Assembly (NCBI GenBank): GCA_016794585.1
Contig: JAEUJM010000025.1
Span: 1 to 39,970 of the forward strand
Reading direction: 5' to 3'
DNA: 39,970 bases
DNA from: Acidimicrobiales bacterium
Lineage (GTDB): Bacteria > Actinomycetota > Acidimicrobiia > Acidimicrobiales > DATDAH01
The stretch's first letter is position 1. Each line of letters starts with the position of its first letter. Under the pieces are notes generated by a model. The model searched no databases, was not told where the DNA came from, and saw nothing but the letters and a program-made list of their open reading frames with translations. A program made the position numbers and the translations under genes. Shown here piece after piece: positions 16,055-23,089 of the stretch.

Positions 16055-16531
16055 TCAGGTGAGGCCGGAGGCGAGCCAGGTGAAGGGGTCCCACGGCAGG
16101 AGGCGCAGGGCCCAGAAGAGGGCGATGGCCACGACCGTCACGGGCAACCACGCCCGTGGGCCCGGTAGCGACGGGGCCCGGACGCCGAGGCGCCGGGCGG
16201 TCCAGACGCCGAAGGCGACGATGACCACGGGAAGCGCAAGCACGAAGAGCAGGTTGTGGTCGGCGGCCGCGACCACGTCGCCCTGCAACAGCACGTTGAG
16301 CGAGCGCGTCGCGCCGCATCCGGGGCAGTCCAGGCCGGTCATCATCTTGAACGGGCAGAAAGGCGGGTTGCCCTCGGTGGCGGGCGGGTCCAGCAAGCGC
16401 ACGAGGGCGCAGGCGCCGATGGCGGCCGCGCCGACCACCGCCGGGGCGACCCACGGCGGCCGCGGGCGGCGGGCCGGCGCCGCGCTCGGCGCGTCGGCGG
16501 CCTCGTCCGTCGCTGCCGGCACCACGTCCAC
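16055..16531 (-). CDS. DUF2752 membrane protein
   Basis: The 158-residue protein has three or four membrane helices (WVAPAVVGAAAIGACALVRL; LLFVLALPVVIVAFGVW; WLPVTVVAIALFWALRLL). It also carries the DUF2752 signature between the first two: FCPFKMMTGLDCPGCGATRS. The C-P-x-x-x-x-T-G-x-x-CPGCG-x-T-R-S block is diagnostic, and its cysteines may bind metal or redox partners. The function is unknown. The GTG at 16531 is the likely start. It lies 23 bp downstream of the tetR gene on the same strand, so the two probably form an operon under the palindromic operator at 17138-17157. Confidence 0.82.
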   Translation of the reverse strand: MDVVPAATDEAADAPSAAPARRPRPPWVAPAVVGAAAIGACALVRLLDPPATEGNPPFCPFKMMTGLDCPGCGATRSLNVLLQGDVVAAADHNLLFVLALPVVIVAFGVWTARRLGVRAPSLPGPRAWLPVTVVAIALFWALRLLPWDPFTWLASGLT

Positions 16532-16554
16532 GGCGCCATGGTAGGTCGTGACGG

Positions 16555-17130
16555 TCAGCGTGCCCCGACGCGGGGTGGCTCGCCCTCGCCGGGCTGCCAC
16601 ATGGACAGGAAGCGCTCCAGGGCGGCGCCCGCGGCGGCGGGATCGCCGGATGCGGCCGCGTCGAGGAGCAGGCCGCGCATCACGGCGATGCCGAGGCGCA
16701 GCTCGTCCGCCGAGACCTCGGCCCCGATGCCCCCGGCGACGCCGCCCGCCACCTCGAGCCACGGCTCGGTGAGCCCGGCGAGGAAGCCCTCGGTGCCGGG
16801 CCGGCCGTGCAGGGCGAGGGCGACCACCTCGAAGAAGAGCCGGATGAACGGGCGTACCTCGGGCCTGCTGAGCTCGGCCCACTGGGCGCGGACCACGTCG
16901 GCGGGGGAGGACGCGCCGTCCGCCAACGCGACCAGCAACTCGCGCTGCTGGGACTCCATGGCCGCGACGATGGCGGCGACGAGGCCGTCCCGCCCGCCGA
17001 AGTGGTAGTTGAGCATCCGATGGCTCGTGCCCACTGCGTCGGCGATCTCGCGCAGGCTGGCGTCGGCGAGACCGTGGGTGGCGACGTGGTCCATCACCTT
17101 GGCCAGCAGCTCGTCGCGGGCGGCTCCCAT
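16555..17130 (-). CDS. TetR/AcrR family transcriptional regulator
   Basis: The 191-residue protein has a TetR N-terminal helix-turn-helix (DASLREIADAVGTSHRMLNY, then HFGGRDGLVAAIV at about 23-55). A helical ligand-binding domain follows. The start ATG at 17130 is chosen because it precedes the HTH by the normal distance. The frame further upstream would overlap the divergent gene. The 34-bp gap to the divergent SRPBCC gene holds a strong palindrome, so it likely represses both itself (with DUF2752) and the SRPBCC gene. The ligand is unknown and presumably hydrophobic. Confidence 0.9.
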   Translation of the reverse strand: MGAARDELLAKVMDHVATHGLADASLREIADAVGTSHRMLNYHFGGRDGLVAAIVAAMESQQRELLVALADGASSPADVVRAQWAELSRPEVRPFIRLFFEVVALALHGRPGTEGFLAGLTEPWLEVAGGVAGGIGAEVSADELRLGIAVMRGLLLDAAASGDPAAAGAALERFLSMWQPGEGEPPRVGAR

Positions 17131-17137
17131 TGACGGG

Positions 17138-17157
17138 AGTGTACCACTTGGTACACT
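17138..17157. promoter_or_regulatory. palindromic operator between tetR and the SRPBCC gene
   Basis: AGTGTACC (17138-17145) and GGTACACT (17150-17157) are perfect inverted 8-mers around a 4-base spacer. The palindrome fills most of the 34-bp intergenic space, 7 bp from each start codon. A TetR dimer bound here would block both genes. Confidence 0.75.
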
Positions 17158-17164
17158 TCGGCCC

Positions 17165-17623
17165 ATGCACCTCGAGCACGATCTCCTCATCGACGCCCCG
17201 GTCGACCGCGTGTGGGCCCTCACCCTCGACGTCGAGCGGTGGCCCGAGGCCACGCCGACCATGACCGAGGTCACCCGTCTCGGCGACGGCCACCTCGCGG
17301 TGGGCAGCCAGGCGCGCATCAAGCAACCCGCGCAGTCGGCTCGGGTGTGGACGGTGACGCGCCTCGACGAGCCCAGCTGCTTCGAGTGGGAGACGTCACT
17401 CGGCCCGCTGCGGCTGCGGGGCGGTCACCACCTCAGTGCCGAGGGCGACGGCTGCCGCAACCGGCTCACCCTCGACGTCGAGGGTTTCGCCAGCGGCCTG
17501 TTCGGGCTCGTCGCCGGCCGTTCGCTGCGCAAGGCCATCGCCACCGAGAACGAGGGCTTCAAGCGGGTGGCCGAGGCCGGCGCCGCACACGGTCAGGGCG
17601 CGGGCGAGGCCTCCACCACCTGA
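17165..17623 (+). CDS. SRPBCC family protein (polyketide cyclase/dehydrase-like)
   Basis: The 152-residue protein begins LEHDLLIDAPVDRVWALTLD, followed by VERWPEATPTMTEVTRLGDG. This is the classic opening of SRPBCC/START-like cavity proteins, with W-P at the end of the first helix. The following antiparallel strands end in a long C-terminal helix (about 118-140). Such proteins bind small hydrophobic ligands. It is divergent from tetR and likely regulated by it, so it may handle the TetR ligand. The 3' end overlaps the tail of the convergent acyltransferase gene by 31 bp. Confidence 0.82.
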   Translation: MHLEHDLLIDAPVDRVWALTLDVERWPEATPTMTEVTRLGDGHLAVGSQARIKQPAQSARVWTVTRLDEPSCFEWETSLGPLRLRGGHHLSAEGDGCRNRLTLDVEGFASGLFGLVAGRSLRKAIATENEGFKRVAEAGAAHGQGAGEASTT

Positions 17624-18990
17624 GGTGCGGGGCTCGCCACCAGGGCCGCCACGGAGTCGATGACGGCCACCGTCTCCTCGCGTCGCCGTTGGGCCACGTC
17701 GAGCAGGCCCCGTCGTTCGGCGACGCTGCGCCACGAGCGGTAGTCCCGCAGCAGACGGGCGATGGCCTCGAAGGCGAACACGGCCACGAGCCCGTCGACG
17801 GCCGTGAGCACGGTGGCCAACAGGACCGCCTCCCAGCCGTCGGCGACGATCATGGCGAACACCCACCAGGTCAGCGGGAACGCCACCAGCGAGACGAGGA
17901 GGCGCACCGTCCCCTTCGTGACCGGCGCCGCGACCCGCCGGCTGGCAGCCCGCACGAGGGTGTAGGGGATGAGGTTCACCAGGGCGCCGATGAGCGAGAG
18001 CGAGGCCACGACGGCCACCAGCACGGCGGTACCCACCAGATGGCGCAGCAGCTTCGTCGGCCGGTAGCCGGCCACCAGCTCGCCGTCGCGGAGGCCGGCG
18101 CCGGTGAGGTCGAGGTTGTAGTCGGCGACCGCCCGGCGCACCCGCTCGCGGTCGTCGGCCGGCGCGTCGGCGAGGCGCTGGGCCAGCACTTCACGCTCGC
18201 CGAGCGGCACGGTGTACTCCCAGCCGGTGTCGTGGCGCCGCAGGGACACCTCGGCCGCGTATCGGAGGGCCTGCTGCTCCCGGAGGTCCTCGTAGTGCGG
18301 GGACACGGCCCGCAGGCGGGCGGTGATCTCGGTGGTGAGGCGCTCGACGGCCGCGTGGTCGTGCTCGGAGACGGGCGTGCCCTCGTCCACGAACTCGCCG
18401 ATGCGGGCGTCGAGGTCCAAGGGCTCGCCGACCTGGGCGAGCGCCCGTGAGCGCAGGGCGATCTTGTCGTCGAAGGTGAGCCCGATCGGCACGATGACCA
18501 GTCCTTCGACGCCGGCCTCCTTCGCTCCCAGGGCGATGCGGGCCGCGCCGGTGCGCACCTCGCTGAGCTGGGGGCGGTCGTGCGTGGTGCCCTCGGGGAA
18601 GATCGCGACCACCCCGCGCTCGGCGAGCACCTCGTGGCACGCCCGGAAGGTGGAGTCGTTCTTGGCCGTGCCGTCGCCGACGTCGACCTTGCGGTACACC
18701 GGGATCACGCCCGCGAGCGCCAGGAACGGGCGGGCTGCGACCACGTTCCACAGCGTCGACTTGGCCAGGAATCGGGGCACGCGCCCCAGCACCCGCACGA
18801 GCATGACCGGGTCCACGAAACCGTTGAAGTGATTGGACACCACGAGCACCGGCCGACGGCCCAGCTCGGGGCGCTCGGGGTGCACCTCGACGCGGCGGTA
18901 GAAGCCGAGCAGGAGGACGAGCGCCAGCCCGGCGAGCACCCGGTCGACGGTGCGACGGGCGACGGGAGGGCGCTCGCGGCGGCGGCTCAC
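17593..18990 (-). CDS. 1-acyl-glycerol-3-phosphate acyltransferase-like (PlsC) protein
   Basis: The 465-residue protein has an N-terminal PlsC domain. VVSNHFNGFVDP (His54, Asp60) is the catalytic block, with one extra residue compared with the usual H-x4-D, as in the NHPN-x-F-x-D subgroup. AIFPEGTTHDRP (about 129-140) is the glycerol-phosphate-binding motif, and PVYRKVDV precedes it. The C-terminal half has three or four membrane helices (LVGTAVLVAVVASLSLIGAL; LLVSLVAFPLTWWVFAMIV; AVLLATVLTAVDGLVAVFAF). The start GTG at 18990 was chosen because the upstream frame is low-quality. It probably acylates lysophospholipid or glycerol phosphate at the membrane. Confidence 0.82.
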   Translation of the reverse strand: MSRRRERPPVARRTVDRVLAGLALVLLLGFYRRVEVHPERPELGRRPVLVVSNHFNGFVDPVMLVRVLGRVPRFLAKSTLWNVVAARPFLALAGVIPVYRKVDVGDGTAKNDSTFRACHEVLAERGVVAIFPEGTTHDRPQLSEVRTGAARIALGAKEAGVEGLVIVPIGLTFDDKIALRSRALAQVGEPLDLDARIGEFVDEGTPVSEHDHAAVERLTTEITARLRAVSPHYEDLREQQALRYAAEVSLRRHDTGWEYTVPLGEREVLAQRLADAPADDRERVRRAVADYNLDLTGAGLRDGELVAGYRPTKLLRHLVGTAVLVAVVASLSLIGALVNLIPYTLVRAASRRVAAPVTKGTVRLLVSLVAFPLTWWVFAMIVADGWEAVLLATVLTAVDGLVAVFAFEAIARLLRDYRSWRSVAERRGLLDVAQRRREETVAVIDSVAALVASPAPQVVEASPAP

Positions 18991-19092
18991 GGTGGCGACG
19001 CTACTCCTCGACCGGGGCTCGCCCGGACCCTCGGCCGACCGAGCGCCGACGTCGGCGGCCGGCACGGCGACGGGCCGGTAGCGTCGGCGGCC

Positions 19093-19605
19093 ATGAGGCC
19101 AGGACAACCCCACACCCCCGAGCAGCTCGCCGACATCGAGGCCATCTGCCGCCTGAAGTACGCCTACGCCCGCTGCGTCGACACCAAGGAGTGGGACGAG
19201 CTCGCGTCGCTGCTCACCGAGGACTGCGTGGCGAGCTACAGCGCCGGCAAGTACCACCACGAGGGCCGCGACGACATCATGGCGTGGCTGTCGAGCTCGA
19301 TGGCCTCCGAGCACTTCCTCTCGAGCCACAAGATGCACCACCCCGAGATCGAGCTCACGGGCGCCGACACCGCCACCGGGACCTGGGCGCTCGAGGACGT
19401 CGTGGTGGAGGCCGAGTGGAAGATCATCATCCGGGGGGCGGCGTTCTACACCGACGAGTACGTCAAGCGCGACGGGTGCTGGTACATCGCCCGGACGGCC
19501 TACAAGCGGGTATTCGAGACCCTCGAGCCCTGGACCGACAGCCCGGGCATGACCCTCACCGCCAGCTGGTGGGGCACCGGCGGCCAGAGCACCATCGACG
19601 CCTGA
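19093..19605 (+). CDS. SnoaL-like (NTF2-fold) protein
   Basis: The 170-residue protein shows the SnoaL_4 pattern. DIEAICRLKYAYARCVDTKE opens the cone-shaped fold, followed by WDELASLLTEDCVASYS, then GRDDIMAWLSSSM and HKMHHPEIEL, and TYxD-type strands toward the end. Members include polyketide cyclases, hydroxysteroid isomerase-like and dehydratase-like enzymes. The activity here is unassigned. It starts the plus-strand run SnoaL, FAH hydrolase, MhpA-like (47 bp to the next gene), so it may act on a cyclic catabolic intermediate. Confidence 0.82.
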   Translation: MRPGQPHTPEQLADIEAICRLKYAYARCVDTKEWDELASLLTEDCVASYSAGKYHHEGRDDIMAWLSSSMASEHFLSSHKMHHPEIELTGADTATGTWALEDVVVEAEWKIIIRGAAFYTDEYVKRDGCWYIARTAYKRVFETLEPWTDSPGMTLTASWWGTGGQSTIDA

Positions 19606-19652
19606 AGCGGGCGCCGGAAGCGGTTGCCCGCGCCGCGTGCGAATCTGTGGGC

Positions 19653-20525
19653 ATGCGCTTGGCGAGGTTCTCCCACGATGGTCGCGAGCGGGGCGGGGTG
19701 GTGGTCGGCGACGAGGTCGTCGACCTCGCCGCCGCTGCCCCCGAGGTCCCCGATGATCCGGTGGCCCTGCTGGCGGCCGGCGCCGACGCGCTGGCTGCGG
19801 CGGAGGCGGCTGCGGCGGCCGCCCCGCGGCTGGCGCTCGACGAGGTCGAGCTGCGCTGCCCGGTGCCCCGGCCCCGCAACTTCATGGCCATCGGCCTCAA
19901 CTACGCCGACCACATCGCCGAGTCGGGCATGCCCACCCCCGAGCACCCCGTGTTCTTCAACAAGGAGGTGAGCTGCGTCACCGGCCCGTTCGACCCGATC
20001 CACCTGCCCCGGGCCAGCACCATGGTCGACTACGAGGGCGAGCTCGGCTTCATCATCGGCCGTCCCTGCCGCCACGTCCCGGCCGAGCGCGCCCACGAGG
20101 TCATCGCCGGCTACTTCGTGGTCAACGACGTCACCGCCCGCGACTGGCAGTTCCGCACGCCGCAGTGGAACCTCGGCAAGTCCTTCGACACCCACGGGCC
20201 CATCGGCCCCTGGATCGTCACGGCCGACGAGATCGGCGACCCCCACGACCTCGACCTCACCACCTGGGTCAACGGCGAGCAGCGCCAGTCCTCCAACACC
20301 CGGAACCTCGTCTTCGACTGCTTCGAGCAGGTCGCGACGCTCTCGACCGTCTGCACCCTCGAGCCGGGTGATCTCGTCGCCAGCGGGACCCCCGACGGGG
20401 TGGGCATGGCGATGTCGCCGCCCGCCTTCCTGAACGAGGGTGACGTGGTCACCATCACCATCGAGGGGGTGGGCACCATCGCCAACCCCGTCATCGCCGA
20501 GCCCGCGGACACGGCCCGGATCTGA
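19653..20525 (+). CDS. fumarylacetoacetate hydrolase (FAH) family protein
   Basis: The 290-residue protein has an N-terminal small domain (MRLARFSHDGRERGGVVVGD). The FAH catalytic domain follows: NFMAIGLNYADHIAESG, FFNKEVSCVTGP, DYEGELGFIIGRPC (metal-binding Glu pair), NDVTARDWQ, GKSFDTHGPIGPWIV and ASGTPDGVGMA. These are all the signature blocks of the family, which hydrolyses or decarboxylates beta-diketo acids such as acylpyruvates and meta-cleavage products. With the MhpA-like hydroxylase next to it, a role in aromatic ring degradation is plausible. Confidence 0.9.
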   Translation: MRLARFSHDGRERGGVVVGDEVVDLAAAAPEVPDDPVALLAAGADALAAAEAAAAAAPRLALDEVELRCPVPRPRNFMAIGLNYADHIAESGMPTPEHPVFFNKEVSCVTGPFDPIHLPRASTMVDYEGELGFIIGRPCRHVPAERAHEVIAGYFVVNDVTARDWQFRTPQWNLGKSFDTHGPIGPWIVTADEIGDPHDLDLTTWVNGEQRQSSNTRNLVFDCFEQVATLSTVCTLEPGDLVASGTPDGVGMAMSPPAFLNEGDVVTITIEGVGTIANPVIAEPADTARI

Positions 20526-20535
20526 CCGGCCTCCG

Positions 20536-20616
20536 ATGACCCTCGCCGGCGTGGACCGGGTGATCCTCGAGCTCACCATCGAGCGCGTCTACGGCGTCTC
20601 GCACTTCGAGGCCTGA
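20536..20616 (+). CDS. 26-residue open frame between FAH and mhpA-like genes
   Basis: ATG at 20536 opens MTLAGVDRVILELTIERV, which ends YGVSHFEA before TGA at 20614-20616. The start lies 10 bp after the FAH stop, and the next gene's ATG is 16 bp beyond. The tight spacing is what a tiny operon gene would have. It could also be the remnant of a removed gene. There is no clear ribosome binding site. I recognise no family. Confidence 0.3.
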   Translation: MTLAGVDRVILELTIERVYGVSHFEA

Positions 20617-20632
20617 CCCGCCGAGGAGCCCC

Positions 20633-22246
20633 ATGCCCCTGGATCGACGCACGCCCGCCGCGGGCGAGGTTCCCGGCGAAGGCCGCGACCCCGACGCCAT
20701 CCACGACGTGGCCATCGTCGGGTTCGGACCGGTGGGGGCGACGCTGGCGGCGCTGCTGGCCCCGTGGGGGCACTCGGTGGCGGTGTTCGAGCGCTCCACC
20801 ACGGTGTTCCCGCTTCCGCGGGCCGCCCACCTCGACCACGAGGTGATGCGGGTGTTCGACGACGCAGGGGTGGCGGAGGCCGTGCTGCCGGCCACGACGC
20901 CGGTGAAGGGCATGCACTTCCTCGAGGCGCGGGGCGGCGCCGAGCTCTTCGGCTTCGATGCTCCCGAGGGGCCCACGCGCTACGGCTGGCCCGCCGGGCT
21001 GATGTTCTACCAACCCGAGCTCGAGGCGGCGCTGCGAGGACCGGCCGAGTCCTGTCCGTGGGTCGACGTGCATCTGGGCCACGACGTCGAAGCCGTGGTC
21101 GACCGCGGCGACCACGTCGAGCTCACCGTCCGCGACCTCGCGTGGAACCAGACCGTCACCCACCGGGCGCGGTACGTCGTCGGGTGCGACGGGGCCCGCA
21201 GCACGGTGCGGAAAGCCGCCGGCATCGCCTTCGACGACCTCGGCTTCGACGAGCCGTGGCTGGTGCTCGACGTCGAGCTGCTCCGGGACGACCTCGACCT
21301 GCCCGACGTGGTGCAGCAGGTCTGCGATCCACAGCGGCCAGCGACGTTCGTCCCCATGCCCGGTCACCGCCGGCGCTGGGAGTTCATGCTCCTCCCTGGT
21401 GAGGACCCCGAACTCATGGAGCAGCCCGCGGTGTTCCGTCGCCTGCTCGGCGAGTGGGTGGACCCGGACGCAGTCGAGGTCATCCGCTCGGCGGTGTACC
21501 GCTTCCATGCGCTCATCGCGTCCCCGTGGCGGGTCGGACGGTTCCTGCTGGCGGGCGACGCCGCCCACCAGATGCCGCCGTTCCTGGGCCAGGGCATGTG
21601 CGCCGGTGTGCGCGACGCCGCCAACCTGGCCTGGCGGCTGCGGTGGGTGCTGGACGGCATGGCCGACGACCACCTGCTCGACAGCTACGAGACCGAGCGA
21701 TCGCCCCACGTGCGCTCGATCATCGACCTGGCTGTGTCGATGGGGTCGATCATCTGCACCCTGGATCCGGAAGTGGCGGCCGTCCGCAACCAGCAGTTCC
21801 GGGATCACCCCGAACTGGCGCCGAAGGGCGGGCCCGGCGAGATGCTCCCGTCCCTCGGGACCGGTGTCCTCCAGTGCGACGACACCGGCGCCGTGGTGGC
21901 GCCCGCGGGCACCTGCTTCATCAACCCCCGCCTCGACGACCCCTTCGCCACCGCGCTCGACGAGCTCGCCCGCGACTTCACGGTGCTCACGAGGAGTGAC
22001 GCAGGTGCATGGTCGCTCGTCTGGGGTGAGGACGACGAAGGCGGCACGCCACACGTGCGCCCTGGCGCCAGGACCGCCGAGGCAGCCAGGTTCCCCGAGG
22101 TGGACGCGTGGTTGGGCGAGCACGGCGTCGCCGCGGTGATCCTGCGGCCCGACCACTACGTCTGGGGCGTCGCCCGCACGGAGGAGGAGCTGCCGGCGCT
22201 GATCGACCAGTTGGCCGCGCAGCTCAGGGGGCCACTCGCCTCGTAG
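20633..22246 (+). CDS. mhpA: FAD-dependent aromatic hydroxylase, MhpA-like
   Basis: The 537-residue protein is a class A flavin monooxygenase. VAIVGFGPVGATLAALL (GxGxxG at 30-35) binds the ADP part of FAD. YVVGCDGARSTVRKAAG is the DG motif, and FLLAGDAAHQMPPFLGQGMC the GD motif contacting FAD and NADH. The arrangement and length fit bifunctional 3-(3-hydroxyphenyl)propionate/3-hydroxycinnamate hydroxylases, which hydroxylate the ring before extradiol cleavage. No ring-cleaving dioxygenase is adjacent, so the true substrate may differ. Its TAG stop lies inside the first unit of a 9-bp tandem repeat. Confidence 0.8.
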   Translation: MPLDRRTPAAGEVPGEGRDPDAIHDVAIVGFGPVGATLAALLAPWGHSVAVFERSTTVFPLPRAAHLDHEVMRVFDDAGVAEAVLPATTPVKGMHFLEARGGAELFGFDAPEGPTRYGWPAGLMFYQPELEAALRGPAESCPWVDVHLGHDVEAVVDRGDHVELTVRDLAWNQTVTHRARYVVGCDGARSTVRKAAGIAFDDLGFDEPWLVLDVELLRDDLDLPDVVQQVCDPQRPATFVPMPGHRRRWEFMLLPGEDPELMEQPAVFRRLLGEWVDPDAVEVIRSAVYRFHALIASPWRVGRFLLAGDAAHQMPPFLGQGMCAGVRDAANLAWRLRWVLDGMADDHLLDSYETERSPHVRSIIDLAVSMGSIICTLDPEVAAVRNQQFRDHPELAPKGGPGEMLPSLGTGVLQCDDTGAVVAPAGTCFINPRLDDPFATALDELARDFTVLTRSDAGAWSLVWGEDDEGGTPHVRPGARTAEAARFPEVDAWLGEHGVAAVILRPDHYVWGVARTEEELPALIDQLAAQLRGPLAS

Positions 22247-22304
22247 CGCTCGTAGCGCTCGTCGCGCTCGTAGCGCTCGTAGCGCTCGTAGCGCTCGTAG
22301 CGCT
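22242..22304. repeat. 7 x 9-bp tandem repeat (CGTAGCGCT)
   Basis: Seven head-to-tail units of CGTAGCGCT start at 22242, 22251, 22260, 22269, 22278, 22287 and 22296. Only the third differs (CGTCGCGCT). The first unit supplies the stop codon of the mhpA-like gene. Each unit contains the palindrome AGCGCT. It lies between convergent genes. Confidence 0.95.
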
Positions 22305-22353
22305 CGGACGGATCCGCGGCCCAGGGAAGCCAGACGGGGGATACCCCCGGCGA

Positions 22354-22998
22354 TCAGGCGCGGAGCAGTCCGGTCAGGGTCACCTGGAGGACGGTGCGGG
22401 CCCGGTCACGGGTCAGGGCCTGGGAGGTGCGGAGCCGCTCCCAGGCTTCCCAGCTGGTCACGAGCTCGAGTGCGTCGAGCAGGGCGCAGCCGTCGCCGTG
22501 GGCCTCGTCGCGCGCCGTCAGTTCGGCGGCAAAGGTGGTGGCGAGCTCGTCGCGGAGCAGCTTCGACAGGAACGCGAGGTTCTCGTCGATGGTGGGGGAG
22601 CGGTGGCGGATGAGCAGCGCGGCCCGTCGCACCGGCGTGACGATCTCGAAGAGCTCGCAGCGGCGGGCGACGGTGTCGGTGATGCGCTCCTCGAGCGATC
22701 CGGATGCCGCGGGCTGGACCAGCAACGGCTCGATCTGCGATCGCTGCCGGCGGACCGCTTCGACGGCCAGCGTCTCGAGGTCGGAGAAGTGGAAGTACAC
22801 CGCTCGCAGCGACACGCCGGCCTGGTCGGCGATCTGGAGGGCGGTCGGGTCGGGGACGCCGCGGTGGTAGAGACCGAGCATGGCGTCGACGATGGCGTCG
22901 CGGGACTGCTCGTCGCGGAAGGCGAGGGAGTCGCGGGTGCGGGTGTCGTCGAACCCTCCGGTCCCCGTGGCGAGGTCGGCGGTGTCGAGGTCCCCCAC
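22354..22998 (-). CDS. TetR family transcriptional regulator
   Basis: The 214-residue protein from GTG 22998 has the N-terminal HTH ALQIADQAGVSLRAVYFHFS, followed by DLETLAVEAVRRQ (about 45-80). A helical ligand-binding part follows (RRAALLIRHRSP). A GTG start is chosen since no ATG lies between 23064 and the HTH, and the 23064 start would add 22 unlikely residues. It converges on the mhpA-like gene and diverges from the GNAT-synthetase gene (91-bp spacer). A weak inverted repeat at 23003-23020 (CCATGT/ACTTGG) may be its operator. Confidence 0.85.
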   Translation of the reverse strand: MGDLDTADLATGTGGFDDTRTRDSLAFRDEQSRDAIVDAMLGLYHRGVPDPTALQIADQAGVSLRAVYFHFSDLETLAVEAVRRQRSQIEPLLVQPAASGSLEERITDTVARRCELFEIVTPVRRAALLIRHRSPTIDENLAFLSKLLRDELATTFAAELTARDEAHGDGCALLDALELVTSWEAWERLRTSQALTRDRARTVLQVTLTGLLRA

Positions 22999-23089
22999 GT
23001 GGCCATGTTCCCACACTTGGCAAGAGGCCCCGACCGCCCCTCGCGGCCCTACGGCCCACGGCAACGCGCCGCCCTCTAGCGTGGGACCG

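Noticed and set aside
22242..22304. tandem 9-mers considered as a CRISPR array or a coding ALV repeat
   Set aside because: There are no spacers, so it is not CRISPR. The frame giving repeated Leu-Val-Ala lacks a supported gene.
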